Assembly (NCBI GenBank): GCA_963942565.1
Contig: OZ012686.1
Span: 30,138,236 to 30,202,235 of the forward strand
Length of the DNA: 64,000 bases
Reading direction: 5' to 3'
Source: Maea johnstoni
Taxonomy: Eukaryota > Annelida > Polychaeta > Spionida > Magelonidae
In this document: one piece after another, positions 44,391-57,700 of the stretch
Layout: every line of letters starts with the position of its first letter
Numbering within the stretch: position 1 is the first letter of the stretch
Notes under the pieces: generated by a model
The model's input: the letters and a program-made list of their open reading frames with translations, nothing else
The model's database searches: none
Told to the model about the DNA's origin: nothing
Program-made: the position numbers and the translations under genes

Positions 44391-46174
44391 ATGAGCGAGG
44401 CAATGAGGGTCAACGCATGGACCGCACTACCAGACCATATTCTGGTTCAGATATTCTCCTATCTCAACTTGCATAACAGGTAAGCCATGACTTCCATAAG
44501 TTTGCTTTGTGTTTGTAAAGAATTACACAGCATTTCCATGTTTCTTTTGTTTCTTCACATTACCTGTACTCAATTGCATTTTACAGTGCCGTATAGGTGT
44601 AACTGCTCAGTTATTTTCAAATTGGTGTACTAGTAGACACATTTTTTATATAAAAATTGAAATTTTGCTGATATTGAAATTGGGTTATTGGTCGATACTC
44701 CTGGTTATAGAAAATGATTTTGAGTCAACCATTATCCTATGGCATGTTATTTGTGTTCCTTATAACAACACTGCCAAAACTCCCATTGCTATCTTATAAT
44801 CCAGCAGTTACCTGTATTACATTGTCTATTAATTAGTCGATTCACTTGGTTCTAAAGTTAAATAACAATTATACCTAAATTTGTCTATTAATTAGTTGAA
44901 TTGATACTCTTGGTAATAGAAAATACACAAAATAATTTCTACAATGTAGTCAAACACTATCATTTGACATGTTGGCATTCAATTGATCAAAAAAAATGAA
45001 AACCAGAACTCCCATTGCCATCTTATATTTGTTTTTGTTTCCTATTCCATAACCATATATTGGAATCGCTCTAACTCTGCTTGTGCTATCCAGGAGTCGG
45101 GCTGCTTTGGTATGCACGCAATGGCTGAGTGGATTTCAATCCCCGTATCTATGGCAACGGTTCACATTCTGGTTCTACATGGCGCACCAGGGGAGATACC
45201 TGAATTCTATACCCAAACACGGAAGGAATATCAAAGTCGTCCATATAGAACTTGACCAGGCGGTTCAGGAAAATCGACAAAACGCGTGCCGAGTGATCAC
45301 TGGTCTTTCTGAAGTGAGCGAGCGTAGGTTGCAGCGTCTGGTCGTACGATTCACAGGAGAGAACCCATACTTCTACGCCGGACAGGAATTTGTTGATGCC
45401 TTATCAAAACTGTTTGGACCGGTTCCAAGGGGCGCGACGCTAATACACCAATTGAAATTCGTCGACATAAGTGGTTTACTGGTGAATTTCAACGACCAGA
45501 TGTTTGATCTCTTATCGGAACACCATCCGGCGCTGGAAAAGTTGAACATCCAAAATGACACGTTGGTTTGCAAGGTATCGCCCGAATGCATGCTGAGATT
45601 AGTGTCCAGATGTCGTCGTTTGAGGGAACTGTGGCTTTTCAATTGCAGCTTGTCTGAGGACATTCTTCTGAGTCTGATGGAAGATGATCGAGTCCCCTTG
45701 GAACATCTCTCGGTCAAATGCAGGCGGGAGGAAAAATACGGAAATGACATACCGGCAGAAACTTGGCAATTGCTAGCACGCAAACTGCCAAAGCTTCGAG
45801 TCACCCTAGGCTTTGATCACACCTGCCCTTTGTATAGAGTATCCCAGATCATGCTACCAGAAATCCCGGTACACGTACTACGCTTAGAGACACACACTAC
45901 AATCTATGATGAGATTAACAGCGCTACGCACTTTTATCGCAACACTCTGGAAAAGGTGGTTTTGCAAACTCGAAGTTGCCGCGAGCTCGACGATGCGTTG
46001 TTGAATTTATCTGCAAAGTGTCAAAGGTTGCGTTCAATTCACGTGTTTTGTGTTCTCCAGAAGAACACTGTGGAGGCAATACTAATTCAGCACCCTGAGA
46101 TTAAAGAAAACGCCACGTATACCCTTAAATACACGGCTGATCCCCATCCCTGGATAGCAGGGCACGATTGCTAA
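44391..46174 (+). CDS. F-box protein, FBXO39-like, two exons
   Basis: The exons 44391-44479 and 45094-46174 join in frame (AG|G) to 389 residues. The F-box is at residues about 10-50: WTALPDHILVQIFSYLNLHN, then across the splice RSRAALVCTQWLSGFQSPYL with a following LW. The SRAALVC stretch and a later MLPEIPVHVLRLE segment resemble vertebrate FBXO39, which I recall as having SRAALVCRKW and LLQEIPIRSISL. The rest is leucine-rich and likely forms degenerate LRRs (LKFVDISGLL, LRELWLFNCSL, LEHLSVKC). F-box proteins are known substrate adaptors of SCF (Skp1-Cullin1) ubiquitin ligases; the substrate here is unknown. The intron contains a roughly 200-bp-spaced direct duplication (44690-44800 and 44890-45030, with CCCATTGCYATCTTAT). 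Confidence 0.85.
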
Positions 46175-46282
46175 TGGGATTGAACCTTCCAAAGATATAC
46201 AGGGCCTCCTCGATCTGATAGCCGAGTGGTCTACGGTATTGCAACTGACTGCTCACAATCTTTCACCACTGCCCTGGTATAA

Positions 46283-46377
46283 AACTTTATGTAATGCTTG
46301 CGAGGTGCTTGTGGTTTGGAATACAAAGGGAGAACAATGGACTTTCAAATACAAGCACCTCGCAAGCACTACGTAAA
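46283..46377. mobile_element. Small foldback, 28-bp arms
   Basis: The arms CTTTATGTAATGCTTGCGAG... (46283-46310) and the complement at 46350-46377 match at 27 of 28 positions or so, around a 39-bp loop. It lies 8 bp before the larger MITE. Confidence 0.7.
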
Positions 46378-46385
46378 GCTTCATA

Positions 46386-47030
46386 CTAAAGCTAGGCGCA
46401 CACAGAGGCCGAAGTGCATATGTTTTTACGCGAAGTGACCAAAATCCAGCACTTGTTAACATCGCGGAGCTTCTTCCTGGCTTCCCGATCAACCGGAATC
46501 AGTTCGTGGCCACTTCCGCATAACACCTGGTCACTTCGGGGCCGCCGTGGAAATTTTTGAAAATTCCAAAAATTCACCGCGAAGTTTGACCTAAAAAAAT
46601 TCTTGTCCACTTCCCATACACCAAGTTTTAACTTCGCGGTACTACTGGTTCACTTCGCAGACCTTCATATTGACTTCGTGAACAAATTTTGAACACGATT
46701 GACCATAAAATGACCGTGAAGAGAACACGAAGTAGCGCGACGACTTCAAATTACCATCACATTATTTTCTTGCTTAGTCGTGTTTGGTGTTTTTGCATTC
46801 TTGTTAGCTTCAGCACAGGTCATATACACTTCACATAGATTTCGTTTTATCTATCTGTTTCGTTCGTATATCGACATCTTTACGTTGTGTTGTGTGCGTG
46901 TTGGATTCGTTAGGTATGGTTTATTGGCTTCCAAAAAGTATTTTTTTTCTGCGAAGTGAATACGAAGTGAAATTTTCCAACTTCGCGTAAAAACATATTC
47001 ACTTCGGCCTCTGTGTGCGCCTAGCTTTAG
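46386..47030. mobile_element. 645-bp MITE rich in ACTTCG motifs
   Basis: The inverted ends match over about 48 bp with one mismatch and begin CTAAAGCTAGGCGCACACAG. ACTTCG/CGAAGT or one-off forms occur about 15 times in both orientations through the body. No clear target duplication is seen; flanks read CATA and AGGC. No coding frame is recognised. Confidence 0.85.
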
Positions 47031-47110
47031 AGGCCCAGACAAGTAAAAAGGTTGCTGGTAACTTAGGATTAGCCGTTTGTTTAGCCGGGTAGTCCGTTTT
47101 CTTTCACCAC

Positions 47111-48696
<1,586 letters not shown>

Positions 48697-49229
48697 TTAA
48701 GGTCTTACGATCCTTCATACCGGTGACACCTATTGGGTATTGAACAAACTAAAATAATTTATTACAATTTTATACCTGACATCACTGGAAAAATTTAAAA
48801 GAAATTGATTTATATTGAATATGTACCAATTCTGATTATACCTGCCTATTATAGATAGTAACCTATGAGTTTTTTGTTTTTGGCTACAGTGATTTCCATA
48901 TTCGTCGAATTTGATGTTTTGACATGTTTTCAGAAAGAATGTGTGATAATTCATGTGTATAAAATGGGGTTCCCTTGCTCAACAATATCTTATATAAGCA
49001 TGGGCATATACGGTAACAATTGAGTAACTCTTTTCTAACATTTCTATCACCAATTTTGGAGAACGTGATGTTTGTGACATAAATTGCATTAATTATTCAA
49101 AAATCTGTGAAAAAAATCGAAGACCCCATAATTTTAAGTTGTTTTGAAGATCACTGTGCTATGTTCTTTCCTTTGGCAAAATTTCAGGAAAATTAAACTG
49201 AGACTTCTAAAAGTGTCGTAAGACCTTAA
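48697..49229. mobile_element. TTAA-flanked MITE with GGTCTTACGA ends
   Basis: TTAA at 48697-48700 and 49226-49229 flanks the inverted ends GGTCTTACGA (48701-48710 and its complement at 49216-49225). Length between is 525 bp. TTAA suggests piggyBac or Kolobok. The ends are unlike MITE family A. Confidence 0.7.
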
Positions 49230-51160
49230 TCATGTAGTAACCTTCTTATCATTACACGATAGTGGGAATTGTGCAAATTATTACTACCACAAGATATTAC
49301 TACCAAAAAGCCACACACACCAAGCCACACACGAATACAATATATATACATAAATATACCCACGTCGGACCTATATATTAAGACTTGTTGAACGAATGTC
49401 TTGCGATTATCTCATGACAATCGCAAGATATCAATCATAGACTTTCGATTTTTCGAGCAATTCCATGAATATCATCAGCTCCGATGAGTTGTACTGGTGT
49501 TACTGCAAATTTGTCTATTTTCTGAATCAGAATGTTCAGTTCCGATTTGAAAATTAGCACAATCGAAGCCGATTTGAAAATCGTTCAATGGTCCGACTCT
49601 AGTGTTACTGGGGTATAAGATAGGCAGCCCATATGCATGTACAGAGCCGACATTTAATTCCTGCACTAAATGCGCGGGCATCCCAGGCATAATACACAAC
49701 CGAACTTCAGATTGTCACACAGTTTTCTGGGCTTGGATGACATCTCAACTGAACGCAACTTTGATTCGCTAGCTACATGGATCATTGATGTACTTTGCTT
49801 TTTTGACATGCTATCCATGGGTGTTTGTTCAACGAGGCACCGGGAGACGCCTGGTCGACTGGTGCAGGAATTAAATGTCTGTACTGTAGCAACGTATTAC
49901 AGATAAAGCTAAAAACACCAGGCCATGGGTATTCAGGTTCAAAATGAGACCTTGTCCTGACATTTGTACAGTGATGCGAGTTGTATAAACGATTAAGAAA
50001 CCAAAAAAACACACAAATAATATCCAGGTAATATTTGCTAAAAAGGTGGGTCTCAAAACTAAATTATCATAGAAGATTTTCCATTGATTCAATCATGGAT
50101 GTCTACCAGTTTCTGCAGTGATGTACCCTTTGGCCCAAAATATTTAGGAATTTGATCTTTTCTTAGGATAACATTACCTGTAACTGGATATGAACATCCT
50201 TGAAACGGATTTTGAAGAGACCATATTCTTTATCACTCTGAAATGCTATACGCTAATATGATATCCAGCGATGGAAATGAAGTCAAACTTAAAGACGGGA
50301 CCTACTTTCAACAATGTGATACCTGGATCTACGTTATTTAAGTTGTTGATTACATTTCAGAAGTTATATGAAACTACAAATTTTAAAATGCATCCTAGAA
50401 ATGGTGGCATTTAAAAAGTATAAAGGAGCATACTTTCCAGGCAAAATACCTCAATGCTCATTTGTCCATTTAGGCACATTCTTGCTGTGAGGGTTTTAGT
50501 TTTTAAAGTAGAGAGGGTTTTCCCATCACAAACCACCTATCACGGATGACAGATTTCTACTTGATTTACTTTTGAAGTTACTTTGAAATGTAGAAAATTG
50601 CATTTATAACACGTATAAAGTATATTCACGATGTTAAACAACCCACCTCATTTAGTATGATTAAGATCTACTAACTATACATTATCCACTCGTTCATACC
50701 CAGGTGAAACTTGCATTACATAATGTCTTTCAAAGTATTTTGTAATAGATTTCAAAACAAAAGCAAGGCTGGTAGGTCCAAGATTGAGAATAACATATCG
50801 AGCCAAGGAGTTATGGATAGGGGCCAATTGTACAAGAAAAAAAACGTTATATCCATATTCATATATACCTTATTACAAAATAGAATGTGGCCATTATTCA
50901 TTTCTTTAAGTGTGAATCAAATTTACAATAGTACACATTCCCTAAACGTACTGAGACATTATCGTGTATAGAAGTGTCTCTCTGTGGAAAAAAGCCTGTT
51001 AAGCTGAATGTTAGTTTTTTAATTGCATATCCTGTTAAACACTTTTCATAACTTTAATTGCAAACAGGCAATACGTATTGAAAGCTGATGAAATACACTT
51101 AATAGCCGAATTGTCGCTTTACTGCTTACCCATTTTTAGAGTCGAGGCTATGCTTATATA
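49230..51160. other. Intergenic, no gene seen
   Basis: The only structure is a loose inverted repeat: GACATTTAATTCCTGCAC at about 49649-49666 and GTGCAGGAATTAAATGTCTG at about 49862-49881. It is probably a decayed palindromic element of about 250-300 bp. Confidence 0.45.
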
Positions 51161-51176
51161 AACCTTTGAACATGCA

Positions 51177-51382
51177 GAAGGAAGGAAGGAATGGGTTTTA
51201 ACGTCGCTTTCAATAGCTTAGGTCATATCGCGATGAGATAGAAACCCGGAACCGGGAAGAAATTCCCTTCTCTTCACGAATAATTCCAAGGGGTCGTTCA
51301 GTTGCAGAAGGACCATAGACAGCCCTCAACAATGCCGCACACTTATAAAGCGACCAGGCCAACCCGCTTGGTGATCCAGCAG
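51177..51382 (-). repeat. SINE family S2, 5'-truncated, 16-bp TSD
   Basis: The tail GAAGGAAGGAAGG at its 3' side and body CAACCCGCTTGGTGATCC match 37293-37576 in reverse. A perfect 16-bp duplication AACCTTTGAACATGCA flanks it (51161-51176, 51383-51398), showing a complete retroposition event with a 5' truncation. Confidence 0.88.
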
Positions 51383-51398
51383 AACCTTTGAACATGCA

Positions 51399-52072
51399 TA
51401 AAATCAAAACCAATGTCTGTGAAAATCAACAGTAACTTGAAGTTTTTAAAAAAAATATTGCATCCTTTCAACCTACCATTTCAAAGAAGAATTGCAGAGA
51501 AGTCAATGAATAGATATAAATGGTCTGAACAATAAAGAAATAAAGTTCACAATAAAAATGACGCAAATACGTTAAGCATGCACCATTTTCCTCATAATCA
51601 GATCAACTGTGAATGTCTAGGTCATCACTGAGAAAAGAACTAATCCAACTCTTACAAAAGCTCTCAAAGTGTTGCACACAACCAGGAAGGATTTTTGGCC
51701 CTTTTCTATTTGTTGAACATGGCTGTTCCATACATCCATTTTGGATATCAGATGTAAGCATCTATTTTGAAATTTGGCATACTATTGACTTTAGGAGAGA
51801 ATGGTATCCCAATGTGATACCCTTCCCTCCATATTGATATTTTTTTTATGCATTTGCGAAAAACCTATTCATATTTTTCAGTTTTCTAACCCAAAACCTC
51901 ACCCCTCTTGAGATGTTACTTTTGAAATGTTTTATGTATTCCACACCAGAAGATGTTTTGTACTTTATATAGGCTGAACAGTCAAATAAAAACAAAGTCA
52001 AATCGAAATGAATTAATCCAATATGCTACCTTAACAGACACTGAAAGTTTCATTACAAAACCTTGTCATATG
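51399..52072. other. Intergenic, nothing assigned
   Basis: AT-rich sequence with only short open frames and no recognisable motif. Confidence 0.4.
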
Positions 52073-52180
<108 letters not shown>

Positions 52181-52820
52181 ATTTGCTTTTTTTTGATCAG
52201 AGAAACCTTGTGCTTTTCTGCTTGACTTGCATTTCTTTGGGTACAAGGAATACTATCATGCTTTAATTTGACCGTGTTCCTAATGGACAGTGAGTAAATG
52301 TCTTCATGAACTGGTGTCATATATCTTTGCTTTAACAACCACGTATGATTCTGACATCATTCTGCATTTTCTGGTGCCTGTTTAGCAGCCCATCAGTTTT
52401 TCTAAAAGGAACCTCATCACAATTGTCAATCCTTGATGTTTCTGTGAACACATGGTGTTCGTAGTTGCTTTAGTGTGACATGTGCTCCTCTTGTCGCTGC
52501 GCTGCGAAGGTTGTAATAGGCTGATTAAAATGTTGATACATTGCAGACATATCCATGCTTCATTTCTGTTGCTGTGCAAACATAAAATGAATGGCACTCT
52601 GTTGGAATACCCGCAAGTCTCGTTGTAATCAACCAATTGTAGCTGGGCTTTTTTAAATTATGACAAAGCATGCCCTTTTTGAAACCAATTATTTGCAAGT
52701 ACGTCAATCCATGTATGATCAAGGACCAATTCTATCCACGAAATGACCACAGTAACACACCATATAAAGCCCCCGAGTATTCATAACTCAAGGTTCTGCT
52801 GAAGGCCTAGTCTTAGGCAG

Positions 52821-52957
52821 TTAACGGACAAAGATGTTACCGTGAGGGTCTGGAATGTTTGCAGGAACACCAATCTGTGCGCTGTTGGTCCCACATCCGT
52901 CATGGGTAGGATGATTCGTGTTAGTACATGAGTCGAAATAGTGGTACATGCCATTAC
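52821..52957 (-). CDS. Possible terminal exon of an unidentified gene
   Basis: On the minus strand an acceptor TTTTTCAG is followed by an open stretch of 44 codons from phase 2 to a TAA. It reads NGMYHYFDSCTNTNHPTHDG then CGTNSAQIGVPANIPDP and HGNIFVR. The composition (Cys, Tyr, His, Pro-rich, ordered) is more protein-like than its surroundings. No upstream exon was found; upstream on this strand lie a LINE, a minisatellite and the BEL/Pao element. I do not recognise the family. A chance frame cannot be excluded. Confidence 0.3.
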
Positions 52958-53121
52958 CTGAAAAATGAGTTTTTAAGACAGGTTATACATCCATTCAAAT
53001 ACTAAGACCATACTAAGACCTAGACTGATGATGGGACACACATGGATATGTTGGGTATTTTCATGTATGTATTTTGCAGAAATCTAATTGTGATGGATCA
53101 AAGTACATTACAGTAGAATCA

Positions 53122-53726
53122 ACTAAAGGTGCTGTCATATCCCTGGTAACCTCAAGATTCGACTACTACAACGGACTTACCTGGAATACCTGAAGAGCCA
53201 ATATGTAAGCTACAGAGAGTAAAAAATAACGCTGCCAGGGTGATCACGCTCACAAAAAAAGCATGACCATATCACTCCAGTACTAAAGGAACTTCACTGG
53301 TTACCAGGCAGGAAGAGAATTGAATTCAAGATTCTGCTCCTGGCGTACAAGTGTTTGCATAGAACTGCACCCTCTTACCTGAGGAAAATGCTGAAAGAGT
53401 TTGTCCCACCACGGACACTGAAATCAACATTCAAGAACTTACTCTGCGAGCCGAGAACCAACATGAAAACCTACGGTGACAGATCATTTAGTGCCTGTGC
53501 CCCAAAACTATGGAATCAGCTCCCAAATAATATTCGGGCAGCTGGGAGTGTGGCAATCTTCAAACGACAACTGAAAACACATCTGTTCAAAGATGTATTT
53601 ATCAAATAACTATGTGGATATCAACATCTATCCTTTGACAATGAATGTAATGCGCCTTTGAGCATGATCATATGGAAAGGGCGCAATATCAAATGACAAT
53701 ATTATTATTTTTATATTATTATTATT
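53122..53726 (+). mobile_element. 5'-truncated LINE, RT C-terminal end, with TSD
   Basis: A 15-bp direct repeat ATTACRGTAGAATCA (53107-53121, 53727-53741; one mismatch) flanks it. The last 84 codons are open (53355-53609) and end in the usual LINE reverse-transcriptase tail: APKLWNQLPNNIRAAGSVAI, FKRQLKTHLFKD. Upstream, decayed frames still show LVTSRFDYYNGL and LKELHWLPG-like pieces, with frame changes. The 3' end GGGCGCAATATCAAA is followed by an (ATT)n tail, as in CR1/L2-type elements; the clade is a guess. Confidence 0.82.
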
Positions 53727-53787
53727 ATTACGGTAGAATCAGTCCTTTTTTTGGTTTAAGGTTTATACATATAAATTGATAAAAGTG

Positions 53788-54296
53788 TATGGTGAAACTG
53801 ATCGAATCCAGATTTATAACCGTATATGATCAAACTGATTGAACCCAGATTGATGATCGTGTATGATCTTGAAAACTGATCGAACCCAGATTGATGACCG
53901 TGTATGATTAAACTGAACAAATACAGATTGATGATGGTGGATGATCAAACTAAACGAATACAGATTGATGACCGTGTATGATAAAACTGATCAAACCCAG
54001 ATTGATGACCGTGTATGATCAAACTGATCGATAGAACCCAGATTGATGACCGTGTATGATCAAACTGATCGAACCCAGATTGATGACCGTGGATGATCAA
54101 ACTGATCGAACCCAGATTGATGACCGTGTATTATCAAACTGATTGAACCCAGATTGATGACCGTGTATGATCAAACTGATCGAACCCAGATTGATGACCG
54201 TGTATTACCAAACTGATTGAACCCAGGTTGATGACCGTGGATGATCAAACTAATCGAACCCAGATTGATGACCATGTATGATCAAACTGATCAAGT
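53788..54296 (+). repeat. 37-bp minisatellite, about 13 units
   Basis: The unit CAGATTGATGACCGTGTATG-ATCAAACTGATCGAACC is repeated head to tail with few changes in the middle and more at the left edge. One unit has an extra GATA. Confidence 0.93.
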
Positions 54297-54747
54297 TCAA
54301 CTCAAGACATTAGCGACTGACGAGGGAAAGAATGAGTTTTTAATTGATTAAAAAAGGAAACTTTTGACAAATCAAACTTCTACATTTGCCTGGCTTAATC
54401 TTATTTTGGCTTAAGGTTCTTCAGGTCAGGCTTGAGGAGTGTATTCCGAAATCCTCAGCACTGTAAAGAAACGTAGTCTTATATTTATTGTTTTTAAAAC
54501 AACAGAAAAAATAACCAAAAAGGTATGAAATCTGCAATGATGTCTTGTGCACATTTAAATCTACATAGCCACATATCTGGCTATATTGATATTCATTAGA
54601 AAAATGTGGTGTTAATTGCATTTTTTAGGAATGAAAATGTAGATTAGCAATCTAAAGATAGCATTTTTTTCTGTTCTGCGTATTAAAATGATTGTAGATC
54701 AAGAGCAAATTGAGGTGTGTTCATCAGTCTGCCTAGGTAAGTGTAAG
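54297..54747. other. Flank of BEL/Pao element, nothing assigned
   Basis: AT-rich sequence between the minisatellite and the retroelement. No gene or repeat is recognised. Confidence 0.4.
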
Positions 54748-57700
54748 TGTAGGAGCCGATTTGTGTGTTACAAGGTATTTGAGGTCTGACTATGTGATAT
54801 GCTAGACTGCATTTGTGGAGAGAAAACACATGGTCATGGTTGGAGCAGTGGTCCTTTGTTTACTTTGTGAGCTGGAAGGTGAATAGTTCTGTAAGTAATA
54901 TTTTATTGCAGCTTTGATTCTAGAGTCATGTTAAGCAATCTGTATAGGGCCTAGACTTAGTACAGCTACCTGTCAGGTGAAACTTCATTGTAATTTTAGA
55001 GATTTGTTGGACAATTGCCTTGGAGAATTTTCTAGTGTGCTGGGCCTATTGTTTACAGTTATCTAGTACTAAAGAATACTGTTGATGTCTGTTTTCTGAG
55101 GTTTTGTTATTTTTGATGGTTAATTCTTGGTGAACTTATTTGGTCAGTCAAACCTAATTGTATTGGTTTTGGAAATATTTGCATGGTAATTGAGAAATGA
55201 GTGTTTTTGGTAGATCTGTGTCACTGAGACGCCTATGTTATGTATACAGATGAGTAATTTGAGTTTCATATTATTTTCAGTCAATCGCAAAAGTGATCGG
55301 TGTATCGTGGTTTCGACAGAAATAAAGTTTCTGTGTTTCATCGTTCATATGGTGTTGCGTATTGATTCCACCAACCACAGTAAACTACCAGCAGTAAACA
55401 TGCACGCTCCACATCATTGAAGAACTTCACAGTGAGACCTTGTTGGCGGAATCCTAGTGGTGGAATTTTATAGCAGCTTCTTGGACTCTATTGCTGTTGT
55501 TCCCTGGATACTAAAATGGACCCTTCTGCAAGTGAGCACCAGGGTGAGGAGGATGATGTGGCCTCTGGACAAGTGGAGTCAGTGGACAATGACTTGCAAG
55601 TTGGTGCTAAAACCCAGCTTGATAGCAAATTCAGCCATGCCTCAGTGTCATTGCGTGTAGTGGAAGCCACACGAAAGGCGGAGCTTGTGGCACAAGCAGC
55701 GGCATTAAAGAAAAGACAGGCATTAAGAGTGAGAGAAATAGAGACTGAAATAGCTATAGCTAGTGCTAGAGAAATGGCACTCAGTACAGAGAGTGCCCCT
55801 CGAGGCCAGGAGTTGCATGGTACTCCCAGAGGCTTTCCCGAGCCACGAGCCAAATCTACACCGGCCTTTGATGTGCTATACTCAGACGCTGGTCCGCCTA
55901 GCCTCAGTCGTCATGATGCTTTTGATAGAGTGTCGTCTGATCTCAATCCACGTGCCCCGGAGTACTCTGTGCCAAGCCATATCAGTGGTGATTTTCGTCA
56001 TCAGCATGAGGGTCATAGTGTTGCTTGTGAGGGGGTGATGAGCAAAATGGTGCAGAGAATGGAGGAATCAAGGCAAAGCCAGGAGCAGTTGACGCAGATT
56101 ATAGTAGATCAACATCAGAGAACTCTTCTTCCCCTATCGAGTATTGCCAAGTTTGGTGGTGACTTTACAGAGTACCGCACCTTCGTGTGCTCGTTTGACT
56201 GTAGGGTAGCCAATAGGACATTTGATGATAATGAGAGAGTATATAATCTAGAGCAGTATACAGTAGGCTGACCTAGAGAGTTGGTCCGTAGTTGCATGCA
56301 TATGGATATGTCTAAAGGTTACAGTGAGGCAAGAAGGTTGTTAGAGGTCAAATATGGTAATGAGTATGAGATCGCATTGGCCTTTGTGGATAAAGCTGTA
56401 AATTGGCCTCAGGTGAAGGGTGGTGATGCTTTGGCTCTCGATCAGTATGCAGTATTTCTCACTGGTTGTCGTAATGCCATGAATGACATCAAATATGTGT
56501 GTGAAATAGAGCATCCTAGAAATATGCAGAAAATAGTGCAGAAATTGCCTGTGTTCATTCAAGATAGGTGGAGTAGGCGTGCTAACACCTTGATGAGGAG
56601 TGGGCGGGGGCACATTCTCTTTTCGACATTGGTGGACTTCATCGAGGAGGAGGCCTCAGTTGCCCTGAACCCCATTTACGGAAGCCATATGAGGCGCACC
56701 ACCAGTTCTGAAACTAAAAAGAAATCAGACAGTCGTAAAACAAGCTTTGTGACTGGTGTCGTCACGGCCGACCATACAGAGGAGACAAAGGGTGCCAAGT
56801 ACGAGACTCCAGATGCTTATAGCGCCAACTGCCTCTTCTGCACGAAAGATCACACAATGGCAGTGTGTTTTCTCCTAAGGAAAAAACAACACCGGGAAAA
56901 GCTGAGGATCTTGCAGTCAAAAAATCTGTGTTTTGGTGGTCTCGAACCAGGTCACATGGCCGCAGACTGTGCCAGGAGAAGTGTCTGCAAGGTGTGCGAG
57001 AAAAAGACTATTTTGCAAGAGTGATGGTGATCATGGCAGTAATGGGCCTAAGGTTTCGGATTCTGGCAAGGCAGATGCAACATCAGTTAAGGAGATTGGT
57101 AGCGGCTGTGTAGGTGTTGCAAACGGATCCTCGTGCGGCAAGGATGCTGGGGACTCTAAGGTCACCATGCCTATTGTGCCTGTGAAGGTCAAGGTCAAAG
57201 ATAGTGATCAAATGGTGGAAACATATGCCTTTCTGGATAGCGGTAGCAAGGGCTCCTTTTGTACAGACAGTCTCTTGAGGCAGCTTCGCACATCGGGAGT
57301 GCGGACAAATTTTGTGTTGAAAACAATGGCCGGGAGAGATAGAGTGTCTAGTCAAGTGGTCACGGGATTGCAAGTGTGCAGCTTGGATGGAAGCAGCATG
57401 GTGAGTTTGCCGAAGTTGTACAGTCAGCCTGAGATACCAGTAGGCAGAGGAGACATTCCTTCTCAGGATTATGTAAACGAGTGGCCATACTTGCGAGATG
57501 TTCGTCTGGAGACAATTGATGCAGGAGTGGGGTTGCTGATCGGAAATGACGTGCCTGCGGTCATGGAGCCTTGGCGAGCCCGGGGGGGGGGGGGGGGGGG
57601 GGGGGTGGGGGGCACTTGGGTATTTAGGGGGGTGCATACGTTCGTTATCAAAATTTAAAAATACCCCTAAAGCACTGATTTCTGGCCAAAAAAGCACCCT

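Larger units (their letters stand above)
46205..47110 (+). repeat. SINE family S1 copy split by two insertions
   Basis: 46205-46275 carries GATAGCCGAGTGGTCTACGG (A-box-like) and CAACTGACTGCTCAC...CACCACTGCC. The remainder (GTAAAAAGGTTGCTGGTAAC, TTAGCCGGGTAGTCCG) resumes at about 47035. A foldback (46283-46377) and a 645-bp MITE (46386-47030) lie between. Comparison with 42715-42860 shows the continuous order. Confidence 0.65.

Noticed and set aside
45373-45804. Minus-strand open frame inside the F-box gene
   Set aside because: It is a shadow of the plus-strand F-box coding exon with no motif of its own.
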